Shown here: piece after piece, positions 56,601 through 62,254 of the stretch
How the letters are laid out: every line of letters begins with the position of its first letter
Position numbering within the stretch: position 1 is the first letter of the stretch
Notes under the pieces: model-generated
Databases searched by the model: none
Told to the model about the DNA's origin: nothing
What the model saw: only the letters and a program-made list of their open reading frames with translations
From: Mytilus trossulus
Lineage: Eukaryota > Mollusca > Bivalvia > Mytilida > Mytilidae
Direction of reading: 5' to 3'
Assembly (NCBI RefSeq): GCF_036588685.1
Contig: NC_086380.1
Location: 66,104,180 to 66,168,179, forward strand
DNA: 64,000 nt
Translations under genes and position numbers: made by a program

Positions 56601-58592
56601 TATTTTCTGATATTCGTGGATTATACAAAGCAAGGTAAATACCAATCAATACATTAATTTTGGTACTTTTATCATTCGATAATAGACCGGTTATACCAGT
56701 TAAGGTTGATAAAACAAAAATTGGTTATATGATGCCTCTGCTTGTGGACTATTAGTCCCCGAGGGTATCACCAGCCCAGTAGCCAGTACTTCGGTACTGG
56801 CATGAAAATACGGATTTTTTGTGTTTTTAAAATTTGCTGTTACAAAATGAGAGAAATTATAATAAATTAATGAATGTATTTCCCTCATGCAAAGCTCTGA
56901 TTCCTTTCACGGATTTTGGTTAAACTTTTTGGATCTTTTACAGTATAGCTCTTCATCTTTTATATAAGTTTTGGATTTCAAATATTTTGGTCACGAGCAT
57001 TACTGAAGAGACATGTATTGTCTAAATGCGCATCTGGTGCAAGAAAATTGGTACCGTTGATTTTATTATAGTCATATATCCCAATACCAATTCAGGGCAC
57101 GGTATATTCTTGGTAATTGAGAACATGTTTACTTGTCTTCCTGCACATAACAAACCTTTAGTGTAGCTTTTATTGTGTAAACAAACAGGTATTTGTTAAC
57201 ATTGTTTATTTAGTTGATTGCCAACTGTATATATTTAGCTCTTACGAAATTCTTAAGGGGTACCCAAAACTTTTACTTAAATAGATTTTGCGCATTTTGT
57301 TTATAAAATGTTGAAGAAAATATATGACCTGTTGACAAAAATAATAATTTACAGAAATAATTTGGATGTATATATAGCAGTTTGACAAACACTTATTTTG
57401 ATCGTTAAAAACTTGATTTCTCCTTACTAATGATATATGCTTAAAGCGTTCAACTGATCGTTAAGAGTGAACTCTCATATGTGTTCATAATCCCCTTGAA
57501 AAATCAAATAGTTTCTTATTTTTGTTTTATTGCATACTGTAATTCTGTCATAAAGGATTTATTTCTTTTAATTTATCAAACACAACATATATTTTTTTTT
57601 GCATAAACGAAAAAATTTGACCAACTTATTTCATTTCAGGTGTTTAGGGAATACACACATTTATTAGGTAAGAATGTTTATTGTTATTCTTCACATGCAA
57701 AAACCAAATTCAAAATAACCAACATGTTAAAAACAATACAAAATTGTTTCTTTGCATCAAAATAATTACCATATAAGAGGGGCGAAAGATTGAAATCATA
57801 AAAATCTACACAGATGAAAATAGAACATTTTCTGTAAAATTAAAACTGTTCAGCAATCGGTAGCTATTCCTAACTATTCCGGTGTTTAAAGAATACAAAT
57901 CATACCGATCAACTAATTCCGAATTGCGACCTTACCTCTATGTATTATACACCATATTGACATATGAGGGTTTTTTTTAAGATTTGATAACGATAAATCG
58001 TTTCAGTGTTGAGAAATCCAGTTTAGCTTAAAAAGAACACATCTATTTCTCGATTATTTAAAATCGTGAAAATTCATAAACGAAACATATTCCACCACCA
58101 CATTCCGTCCAATTCGATTTGTGGCAACCCTCAGCTCTCAAATGATAAATATTTTAAACGTTCGGCAGGCTTCGCGTTCGAAATTTAAAATTTAACCGTC
58201 TTGAATTTAAAAAAAAGTGTATCCCCCTTGCATCAGTGGAAAAATCTCGTTATATTTATATCATATGATCTTTAAATCTTTTGACAGATATTGCAGATGT
58301 CCGACTTCAAGAAGTTCCAGATGATGATGTTTTGCAAAGTCTTCCTAAGAACCTTGGTAACTGCGCTATACCACTCGGAATAGAGCTAGGAATAAGTATT
58401 AGTTCGATAGAGGAAACAATGACTCGGCATCCAAGAGATATGTACAATCAAATATCAGACATCTTGAGAAAATGGAAAACTTCAACATGTTCAAGAGAAG
58501 TAAAACCGACAATTTACAAATTAATGTTAGCACTGGAACGCGTACATACTGGAGGGTTGGATTACTTAAAGGACATCTATCTTGGGCATTAA
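29483..58592 (+). CDS. HEPN-HEPN-Roc-COR-death-death protein, multi-exon
   Basis: I joined 14 exons plus one optional 45-nt exon: 29483-29663, 32495-32913, 33170-33338, 34906-35327, 36234-36402, 41704-41808, 46485-46733, 49675-50190, 51243-51349, 51875-53119, 54102-54132, (54207-54251), 55215-55501, 57640-57667 and 58288-58592. Every junction has GT/AG and matching phase, and the frame ends in TAA after 1425 codons (1410 without the cassette). Residues 61-256 and 257-453 are two DZIP3-like HEPN domains; about 490-790 is a Roc GTPase (GSCACGKST, DFGGQ, THRD); about 790-1190 is COR; about 1220-1315 and 1325-1425 are death-fold domains. Roc-COR proteins are GTP-switched dimers, HEPN domains are often RNases or RNA binders, and death folds recruit apoptosis or NF-kB adaptors. 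An intracellular immune or cell-death role is inferred. Confidence 0.85.
30025..30205 (+). repeat. Dispersed repeat family B, variant copy (intron)
   Basis: Nearly the same subtype as 6628-6804, with TTTATAGCTTGTTGTTCGG and GTTGTCTCATTGGCACTC. It lies in the first intron of the long gene. The rest of this intron (29664-32494) holds the MITE at 31103 and otherwise nothing I recognise. Confidence 0.72.
31103..31380. mobile_element. MITE family K, copy 1 (intron)
   Basis: Left end AAGGTGATACCCAACACT pairs with the right end, AGTGTTAGGTACCACCTT. ATT flanks both sides as a possible 3-bp target duplication. The interior is shared with about 57250-57470 (GCAGTTTGACAAACA, TTTTGATC). Confidence 0.75.
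32495..32913 (+). CDS. HEPN module 1, exon A (residues 61-200)
   Basis: Entered after TTTTAAGCAG in phase 1, leaves at AAT|GTAAGT in phase 0. Encodes the N-terminal helices of a DZIP3-like HEPN domain (KRWLIVGICLQKIVLPALRQ, YEAVNNN, VVDLSKLFLPTHM, CDISAWLGLI). The matching exon A of module 2 has the same boundaries. Confidence 0.88.
33170..33338 (+). CDS. HEPN module 1, exon B (residues 201-256) with RX4H motif
   Basis: Entered after TATGTCAG in phase 0, leaves at AATG|GTAATG in phase 1. Encodes DIRNPWVHCNFTEWD, which carries the HEPN RX4-6H signature as R206-NPWV-H211, then two amphipathic helices ending REWKIN. With exon A this forms a module entered and left in phase 1, so it can be duplicated or skipped without shifting the frame. 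Confidence 0.88.
33500..33610 (+). repeat. Dispersed repeat family B, 3' part (intron)
   Basis: GCCGTACGGTGACCTATAGT to CACATCTTTTTTTTATATAC, the last 110 bp of family B. Confidence 0.68.
33851..34372 (+). repeat. Repeat A interrupted by SINE C (nested)
   Basis: Repeat A begins GAGATTACAACATAATGTTA, is interrupted at about 33922 by a family C copy (AATGAGAATGGAAATGGGGA to about 34110), and resumes with GTCTGTTTGTTCTGTTCGC. ATTG flanks the insert on both sides and may be its target duplication. Family C was therefore active after this repeat A copy inserted. Confidence 0.68.
34906..35327 (+). CDS. HEPN module 2, exon A (residues 257-397)
   Basis: Entered after ATTTACAG in phase 1, leaves at GAA|GTAAGA in phase 0. 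Aligns with exon A of module 1 along its whole length (KRWLVVGICMNTVLIPALRK, YGAVNNNKARFG, VVDLSKLFLPTHM, CDISALLGLIVN). The upstream introns also share TACTCTTTGCATTTGACA, so the duplication included intron sequence. Confidence 0.88.
35400..35725 (+). pseudogene. Decayed third HEPN exon A inside the intron
   Basis: Nucleotide similarity to both HEPN exon A copies is clear at about 35467-35605: the block around TACTACACAATCAAG, CACAGACATGACAC, GACTTTGACAACACATGC and CTGCGATTGATCAAGAACAT. Small deletions and in-frame stops prevent coding. Similarity to the intron after exon A of module 1 continues to about 35725 (GATATCTAACCATTTCTGCA). It is the remnant of a third module. Confidence 0.75.
36234..36402 (+). 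CDS. HEPN module 2, exon B (residues 398-453), motif lost
   Basis: Entered after TATGTATCAG in phase 0, leaves at AACG|GTATTG in phase 1. Same length (169 nt) as exon B of module 1. The signature position reads IQNPWTRGNCTHWD: the arginine is Q403 and the histidine is R408, so RX4H is gone although the surrounding fold residues (NPW, NC, W-D) are kept. This points to a non-catalytic HEPN partner. Confidence 0.88.
37695..38145 (+). mobile_element. 451-bp direct repeat E, left copy
   Basis: Starts GGTCCGAGACCACC and ends TGTTCTCGGACC, so each copy has its own 9-bp terminal inverted repeat. It matches 39442-39892 base for base except for a T/A difference near 38040. TATT precedes this copy and also follows the right copy. 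Confidence 0.92.
38146..39441. other. 1296-bp interval between the E repeats
   Basis: AT-rich with no convincing open frame; the two frames of 60-70 codons have no recognisable content. No primer-binding site follows the left repeat, and the sequence before the right repeat is pyrimidine- rather than purine-rich, so a standard LTR retrotransposon is not supported. Confidence 0.6.
39442..39892 (+). mobile_element. 451-bp direct repeat E, right copy
   Basis: Second copy, offset exactly 1747 bp from the first. TATTA lies on both sides of this copy alone, so it could also be an independent MITE insertion. Confidence 0.92.
39895..40110 (-). repeat. Dispersed repeat family I, - copy
   Basis: Reverse complement of about 5031-5275, starting directly beyond repeat E. 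Shared blocks include GGCAGCACTC, the TGACCCGTGTTAAGAGAGAG block and GTATGGTCTTGAGGAAACGA. Confidence 0.65.
40670..40770 (+). repeat. SINE family C, 5'-body fragment (intron)
   Basis: AAATTGAGAATGGAAATGGG to GGTCACCAACAGGTCTTCAA, matching 4858 onward. It is in the intron between HEPN module 2 and the linker exon. The remaining parts of this intron (36403-37694 and 40771-41703) show nothing I recognise. Confidence 0.72.
41704..41808 (+). CDS. Linker exon (residues 454-488)
   Basis: 105 nt, phase 1 to phase 1, after TTTTCAATAG and before GAAG|GTACTG. Encodes an acidic, polar stretch (GDNVKMATSKDEPDTVRDD) resembling the disordered start of the protein. It joins the HEPN part to the GTPase. Support is the matching phase and good splice sites; it has no domain of its own. 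Confidence 0.65.
42010..42221. mobile_element. 212-bp MITE with ~35-bp inverted ends (intron)
   Basis: Left AAGGTGGTAGACCTAGGTTA with GGGAAATAACTCTT pairs with right AAGAGTTATCTCCCTGGACC with AAGGTCTACC. It is related to MITE family K by its AAGGTGGTA end. Confidence 0.78.
42222..42505 (+). repeat. Dispersed repeat family A, copy 3 (intron)
   Basis: ACTATGTTGACTACTG to AGTCAGTATTTTTGTGATTT, colinear with 1380-1700, directly after the MITE. Confidence 0.75.
42880..43205 (+). repeat. Dispersed repeat family A, copy 4 (intron)
   Basis: GATCGAGATTATAATACATT through AAGAGGTTTAGCTAAG to GGAGTCTGGTCATTTTGTTG, a diverged copy ending next to the large foldback element. Confidence 0.72.
43225..44703. 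mobile_element. 1.5-kb foldback element G with ~400-bp arms
   Basis: The left arm (43225-43610) is the reverse complement of the right arm (44212-44703) over several hundred bases; matching pieces include AAAATTTGTCTTAAAATCGCC, TCTAATTCTACTCCATAGA and GGGTCACCGACTT. Outer ends are TTTAAGGTCAA and its complement. About 100 bp are present only in the right arm. The loop has no recognisable coding content. A fragment occurs in the BAF-like intron. Confidence 0.85.
44704..45414. other. No gene recognised (intron)
   Basis: Part of the intron before the P-loop exon. Open frames on both strands at 45045-45440 overlap each other and have no recognisable content. Confidence 0.45.
45415..45583. mobile_element. 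Foldback hairpin element (intron)
   Basis: The block AATAATTCATGGAAGCCATA near 45417 pairs with TATGGCTTCCATGAATTATT near 45560, and AAATTTACACATGGC pairs with GGCCATGTGTAAATTT. Arms are about 70 bp with a spacer of about 27 bp. A third, degraded arm is at about 45640-45722. Confidence 0.82.
46485..46733 (+). CDS. Roc GTPase exon with P-loop (residues 489-571)
   Basis: Phase 1 to phase 1, after TTTTAATAG and before GAAG|GTAAAG. Encodes ENRVFLCGSCACGKSTLA; the Walker A motif is G522 to T530 (GxxxxGKST), typical of Roc domains. The next segment (PIPLTWKSTDGL) contains the switch I region, whose threonine may be the metal ligand. Confidence 0.88.
46906..47290 (+). repeat. Family F retroelement fragment and 32-bp tandem (intron)
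   Basis: ATTCCAGGGCTTG, TTTTACGGACGCCATTCCAA and GACGACGGAAATGTTCCTAA follow the family F order seen at 49190-49320. At 47226-47289 a 32-bp unit (TTTTTGACTTATGAGTTTGG core) is repeated twice. Confidence 0.6.
47765..48945. mobile_element. CpG-rich foldback with GATCGTAGT-type motifs (intron)
   Basis: Two blocks, about 47770-48220 and 48600-48930, are packed with degenerate GATCGTAGT/ACTACGATC words. The inner parts are mostly inverted relative to each other: the left one has ACTACGATC-type words and the right one CGTAGT-type words. A less repetitive centre (48220-48590) separates them. Content is far richer in CpG than the surroundings. No protein is encoded. Confidence 0.6.
48955..49560 (+). 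pseudogene. Reverse-transcriptase C-terminal fragment, family F (intron)
   Basis: The + frame at about 48977-49316 reads like the end of a retroelement polyprotein: KIYDKMDDFSFPIVNFPF, SNIPASPAYGVFITHLIRYP and LKSSLRKYYGRHHELSDRY. The SNIPxSPAYGV/QLIRY pattern is common at the C-terminus of reverse transcriptases in molluscan and other marine genomes. No catalytic part is present. The tail (49320-49560) is the non-coding family F 3' end. It is a 5'-truncated insertion in an intron. Confidence 0.65.
49675..50190 (+). CDS. Roc exon with insert and G3 motif (residues 572-743)
   Basis: Phase 1 to phase 1, after TTTTTTTCAG and before AAA|GTAAGT. About 110 polar residues form an insert between the P-loop and switch II. 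Then SDLVDFGGQRSYDMTHQLF carries the G3 motif (D697-F-G-G-Q701), and GGTFVVMFDGS forms the next beta strand. The insert makes this Roc longer than the LRRK2 type. Confidence 0.88.
50232..50890 (+). mobile_element. SINE C interrupted by repeat B (intron)
   Basis: Family C runs from GGGAATATGTCAAATAGACA to about 50550, is broken by a family B copy (50553-50827, CCTGTCCCACGTCAAGAGC to CACATTTACTTTTTTATA), and resumes with CAAAATGACAATGATAAATA, the block that follows in the 14245 copy. Family B inserted after family C here. The remaining intron, 50891-51242, shows nothing. Confidence 0.65.
51243..51349 (+). CDS. Roc exon with G4 motif (residues 744-779)
   Basis: 107 nt, phase 1 to phase 0, after a run of T and AG, before GAT|GTAAGC. 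Encodes KHWVNSILTYC and PKILFAATHRD. THRD (772-775) is the guanine-specificity motif in its TH/NKxD form. Too short for length-based gene finding. Confidence 0.85.
51350..51874. other. Intron without recognised content
   Basis: The intron between the G4 exon and the COR exon, AT-rich, with no gene or repeat that I recognise. Confidence 0.5.
51875..53119 (+). CDS. End of Roc and COR domain (residues 780-1194)
   Basis: A 1245-nt exon, phase 0 at both ends, after TTTCTCAACAG and before AACAAG|GTAATT. The first part completes Roc (FFINGTDKDDQEIQHLK). The rest has COR hallmarks: QPSWGLRRPIIWVPIE, HALGKIMYFDQAELNNFI with PPALVNILRSF, then a winged-helix-like KTDLIKLWQQK and a C-terminal beta-rich half (YFLVPCTVKHKMP). 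COR mediates dimerisation of Roc-COR GTPases. Confidence 0.92.
53230..53640 (+). repeat. ~170-bp tandem pair (intron)
   Basis: ATGATATTTGGTATGTAGTT at about 53328 recurs as ATGATATTTGGTATGCAGTT at about 53497, each followed by GTATAAGCATT, a block with CAGTCATGGTCTATCGACTT or its variant, and AGTTTGTGATTATGTCAG-like words. These are two diverged units of a tandem repeat. Confidence 0.7.
54102..54132 (+). CDS. 31-nt microexon
   Basis: After TATTTTTCAG and before CCCAG|GTAAAG, phase 0 to phase 1. Adds THQECSSNCP. It is needed to move from the phase-0 end of the COR exon to the phase-1 start of the death-domain exon. Confidence 0.68.
54207..54427 (+). CDS. Alternative exon: 45-nt cassette or terminal exon with stop
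   Basis: After an acceptor ACCAAG in phase 1 the frame stays open. If the internal donor TTAG|GTATTA is used (54207-54251) the exon is a phase-1 to phase-1 cassette adding about 15 residues. If it is not, the frame continues to TAA at 54425-54427 and gives a protein ending VPNLAS, which would lack both death domains. The polypyrimidine tract is weak, so inclusion may be partial. RNA data would be needed to choose. Confidence 0.5.
54430..55214. other. Intron without recognised content
   Basis: Between the alternative exon and the first death-domain exon. An 81-codon - strand frame here has no recognisable domain. Confidence 0.45.
55215..55501 (+). CDS. First death-domain exon (residues 1220-1315)
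   Basis: Phase 1 to phase 0, after TATATTTAG and before CAAG|GTTTGA. Reads as a six-helix death fold: SEQHLSRLAYQLNIQSCREL, then LGIQLNDWEDIEY, IIKIMALNFWK and NNLLDALKAVGDTRHL. The DW-x-x-I helix and the final L-L-AL-x-x-G-D/R pattern are typical. Confidence 0.85.
55502..56714. other. Intron without recognised content
   Basis: First part of the intron between the first death-domain exon and the 28-nt microexon. AT-rich, with no gene or repeat recognised. Confidence 0.45.
56715..57065 (+). repeat. Dispersed repeat family H (intron)
   Basis: A palindromic head (GCCAGTACTTCGGTACTGGC) is followed by AAATTTGCTGTTACAAAATG, TTCACGGATTTTGGTTAAAC and a CGAGCATTACTGAAGAGACA to GGTACCGTTGATTTTATTA tail. 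A tail-like fragment is near 20075. It resembles a repeat that is very common in mussel genomes. Confidence 0.55.
57250..57470 (+). mobile_element. MITE family K, copy 2, decayed (intron)
   Basis: TTAAGGGGTACCCAAAACTTTTAC corresponds in order to the left end at 31103, and GCAGTTTGACAAACA with ATTTTGATCGTT matches the interior. The right terminus is degraded. Confidence 0.6.
57640..57667 (+). CDS. 28-nt microexon
   Basis: After TTTCATTTCAG and before TTAG|GTAAGA, phase 0 to phase 1. Encodes VFREYTHLL, extending the last helix of the first death domain and restoring phase for the final exon. Confidence 0.7.
58288..58592 (+). CDS. Second death-domain exon with stop (residues 1325-1425)
   Basis: Entered after TCTTTTGACAG in phase 1. 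Encodes DDDVLQSLPKNLGNCAIPLG, then LGISISSIEETMTRHP, MYNQISDILRKWKTST and YKLMLALERVHTGGLDYL, a second death-type fold, and ends in TAA. A possible ATTAAA poly(A) signal lies at about 58694. Confidence 0.85.
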
Positions 58593-60229
58593 TCCATGTT
58601 ATTATTCGACAAATTTTAAATGATATTTCTGAAATGTCTTATTTAATTCAAAATATACTCTGTACTAGTGTCAATTGAAGCAGAAGTCAAAGCTATTAAA
58701 TAATTCTCTTGAGAAAATGTAGAAGAAACAAAAACGTAATACGCTAGACAGATATGTGTAGGCCAATATTTTGAGTTGGGTATTTCTATTAGATTTAAAA
58801 GCAAGAACTATAGAATGAAATTGAGAAAGGAAATGGGGAATGTGTCAATCACGTTATATTATTTTACCATTAACTTGTTTACTATACTTCCAAACATTTT
58901 ACAAGAATTATATATCAAGTTATGTTTTACAGATAAAAAAAATGAAAAATTGAATATAACATGCTTATAGATATATAATGCTTTTAAATATATTTGTTGA
59001 ATTGCAGAGCACGGGGAACAAGACATTTATGATAGGTACTGACACAGATTGACAAAAGGAAGTAATATTTGTATTGTGTTTACAAATGCTTGATTTGAAG
59101 CAACTTTACTACTTTACTTGTACCCTTGTATACAAGTTTGGGATTGCACGTCATGTACTTTATATGTGTCATACAGAACGTATGATTTTTTATAAATGTA
59201 ATTGAGGTAATATGAATACATATTGTAATATACTCTTAATGTTGTATTCTTGTTACTTGCATATAATATGAATGAATCTCAGTTGAAGTAGATGTAGAAG
59301 TTACAATATTGTATTTTGATAAAGCTTCTTTCACCAGTTAAGTATATTTCTAGAATTGTGATTGGTAAGCGCACGTCGTTACAAACCATATAGCCCCAGT
59401 GTGTTGCTAACAAATATCATCAGACGTTGTTTATTCGTTTTTGATGCGTTTTGCTATTTGGTTTTACCATGTGATTATGAACTTATCGAATTAATTTTCC
59501 TCTTAGTTCAGTATTTTTGTGAATTAACTTTTTTTCGCTACCCCGGTGACGTCACGTGCGTTTTTCTTTGTTTCATAGGTGTGTCTAGTGAAATATTGAA
59601 TTCTGTAGATTTTCCAAGATGTCTGTCATTAAAAGGTAATCCATTTACGAATTTACCGTATTACTAGTATGTCAATCGTTGGCATTTTAGTAAATGCATC
59701 ACTTGGCTTCCACATTGTCTATAAATGGGACTACTGATCTAGATATGCAAATAACCCAGGTTGACGTAACACCGTCTATGATGTAACTCTCAAAAAAGAT
59801 TTTTAGAAAATGAAAAACAACGCGGCTTTTACGTTATACTTTGTGGTCGAAATTTCTCAACAGATAGCCAGACTTGCACTACGGCCGCGGATTAATTCGA
59901 TATCTAATTTCATATTCGTAGATATGTATATTGTAAAACCCTTCAGAACCCTGTACACAATTCGGCTTCGCCTCAGGATTTACATGAATACTTCAAATAT
60001 CCGTATCTAGGGATATGAACGTAGATAACTTTGATGTGTATAATATAAGATTATTTTTTTACAATTTATCATATTTTTTTATGAAATTAAATGTAGTTTG
60101 TAAGAACATTAAACGGAACAGTTTTATTAAAGTTATCGGGAAATCCAAATGTTGATATAATATAAACGTTAAATCGGTTATGTAACCATAAGGTGACGGC
60201 GGATTATAAAAGTTAAGAGGGGCGAAAGA
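58593..60229. other. No gene recognised downstream of the long gene
   Basis: The first part is 3'UTR and flank. A SINE C scrap (GGAAATGGGGAATGTGTCAA) is at about 58828. A repeat A tail scrap (TTAGTTCAGTATTTTTGTGA) is at about 59503. The open frames at 59362-59667 and 59810-60010 have no recognisable content. Confidence 0.45.
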
Positions 60230-60870
60230 TACCAGTTTTAACTCATCAATATAAAATAAACTGACATTGCCATGGCTACAAATGAAAAAGACGAACAGAC
60301 AATTACTAGCACACAAGAAACAACATAGTAAACTAAAGACTAAGCAACACGAACCCCACCAAAATCTTCGAGTTATATCAGGTGCTCGGGAAGGGTAAGC
60401 AGATACTGCTCCACATGTGACACCGTGTAACTCAGATTTGATATTCCAGGGCTTGTATTTCAAGTGCGATTTCTTGGTAGAGAGTTGCTGCTCCATAAGT
60501 ATCTAATAATCTGACATTCCGAGTGATGAAGTTGAAATCATTCCTCCGTAAAGTTAATGGACTTCACCACGAGTTGATTGACCGTTATGGATTATTTTTC
60601 TCACATACGACAGCGGATATGTTCCAGTTGTTGTAACTAAAAAAACTCCTCTTTTCCCCCAAATGTAACTTCCTCATTGGACTGATCAGCAGTTTGTACT
60701 ACCATGAGCTACACGATTGGTATTAAAGGTAAAGCAGGATCAGATTACCCTTGCAAAGCACCTGAGATCACCTCCAGTTTTGACTGAGTTTATGGCTGCA
60801 TAATCGTTGTTTTTTTGTGTTGTCTTTTTAGCCATGGCGCTGTCATTTTATTTTCGACTTAAGTACTCTT
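60230..60870. mobile_element. Two opposed family F fragments
   Basis: 60230-60480 matches the family F tail on the - strand (AAACTGACATTGCCATGGCT, GGAAGGGTAAGCAGATACTG). 60510-60870 matches it on the + strand (TTGATTGACCGTTATGGATT, TAGCCATGGCGCTGTCATTT). The arrangement makes an imperfect inverted pair; the 145-codon - strand frame at 60059-60496 is antisense of this repeat. Confidence 0.6.
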
Positions 60871-61022
60871 TAGAGTACAAAAGTATCGACAACAGGTGCA
60901 ACGACAGATTAAACATGTCCTTTTATGTATGACCCACCCGTAATTCAAATCTTCAAATGGTTAAAATATCTCAATTGAGATTAGTACACAACAGGTAAAT
61001 CAAATATGCTATCGAAACGATA

Positions 61023-61300
61023 TTTATGGATTTATTGCTTTAATGATTGAGCGTTTTGAGTAGATCACACTTTTTTTTATTAAGTCCGAAGCGTTAAAAA
61101 CATCTTTACGAAATGTTTAAATTGAAAAGGTAAGAAAACCCCATAATCAAATTGTCATAGATTCTTATTCATATTTACACATCTTGGTCTTTTAAAAAAG
61201 ATCTTTATATGAAGATATGTTTCGTTTCGATAGCTATCGACTTAATGAAAAAAGTGTGATCAACTGAAAACGCTCAATCATTAAAGCAATAAATCCATAA
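61023..61300. mobile_element. Foldback element with ~64-bp arms
   Basis: TTTATGGATTTATTGCTTTA with ATGATTGAGCGTTTT on the left pairs with AAAACGCTCAATCATTAAAG and CAATAAATCCATAA on the right. AGATCACACTTTTTT also pairs with AAAAAAGTGTGATC. The loop is about 150 bp, and its CTATCGAAACG/CGTTTCGATAG words extend the pairing. Confidence 0.8.
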
Positions 61301-61740
61301 TAAAGTGTTATTGTCACAATAAAGAGCAATTTTATGATGGAAAACATAGCAAGATAAATTAAACAAAAATATGTATTTCAAAGATATTCAAAATAATTGC
61401 AATTCTGTCTTATATTCTTTTGTGAAATACTCAAAAGAAAAAGGAATAATGCTTGATGAAATGTAGGATGGAAAATAAAATTATTTTGAAGAAAAGAGAA
61501 AGTTTTATCAAATTGTCTTTTCGATTATACCCTCTCGAATGCTACACAAGGTTTTACAACAAATATTGTTTGTAGCATCCATTTGAATAAAATAATCATT
61601 AACACACCATATATGTATGGAATAATTTATGTAACCAATACTTCATTGATAATTTATAATGTATTGTTGTTACTAACATTTTGCAATAAAAGTGTAGCTT
61701 ACTCTTTTTATTTCCGAAACTCTTCTTTGTGGTGTCCATT

Positions 61741-62035
61741 TGACTTGGCTCTGTATTTCTACATCCAGTAATTGTGTTATTGTTCTATAATATTTTTTGT
61801 ATTTTTGTCTTTCATTTTTGTTAGTATGTTTTGTCTATATGCCTTCTTTATATTTGTTGTTACCTATGACGTGGCTCTGTATACTTGTTCGTCCCTCCAT
61901 TGTGTTATTGTTCTATTATTATATCTGTATTTTTGTCTTTCATTTTTGCTTATGTGCTTTGTATATATGCCCTTTTGTGGTTCTTTCTTACACATGACGT
62001 AGCTCTGTACTTTAAATTCCGTAAATGTGTTATTA
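61741..62035 (+). repeat. ~127-bp tandem repeat, 2.3 units
   Basis: Units start at 61741, 61867 and 61995, each TGAC(T/G)T(G/A)GCTCTGTA, followed by AATTGTGTTATTGTTCT or a variant and TGTATTTTTGTCTTTCATTT. The overlapping open frames of 60-76 codons come from this low-complexity repeat. Confidence 0.85.
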
Positions 62036-62079
62036 TGCCCTGGTTAATGTTTGTTTGTATATTTGATTGTTTCTAGAGT

Positions 62080-62215
62080 CATTACGATGATAACACAATG
62101 TTGACTAGTGTACCCCTACTATTGACTTATTTACCTATTTTGTCTGTGTTGTTCGCACAACGTGGTCAATATAATGGAATTGTATGCAAATGTCATAAAA
62201 GTGAGAGGTTTCGCT
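62080..62215 (+). repeat. Repeat A fragment upstream of the TLR pseudogene
   Basis: GATGATAACACAATGTTGAC to AAAGTGAGAGGTTTCGCTGA, the 5' half of family A, ending about 40 bp before TLR similarity begins. A repeat A copy also lies just upstream of the TLR at 1815. Confidence 0.7.
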
Positions 62216-62254
62216 GACAATAATGTTTTTGACACTCTACTTTAATCATGTTTT

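Noticed and set aside
59008-59041. Possible extra 3' exon after the second death domain (acceptor TTGCAG, short frame to TGA)
   Set aside because: The upstream exon already ends in an in-frame stop at 58592 and I see no internal donor that would bypass it. It could serve only as a skipped-exon variant.
60059-60496. 145-codon - strand open frame
   Set aside because: It lies over an opposed copy of retroelement family F tail and has no domain; it is antisense repeat sequence.
61772-62076. Hydrophobic frames of 60-76 codons resembling membrane proteins
   Set aside because: They overlap in three frames and come from a T-rich 127-bp tandem repeat.
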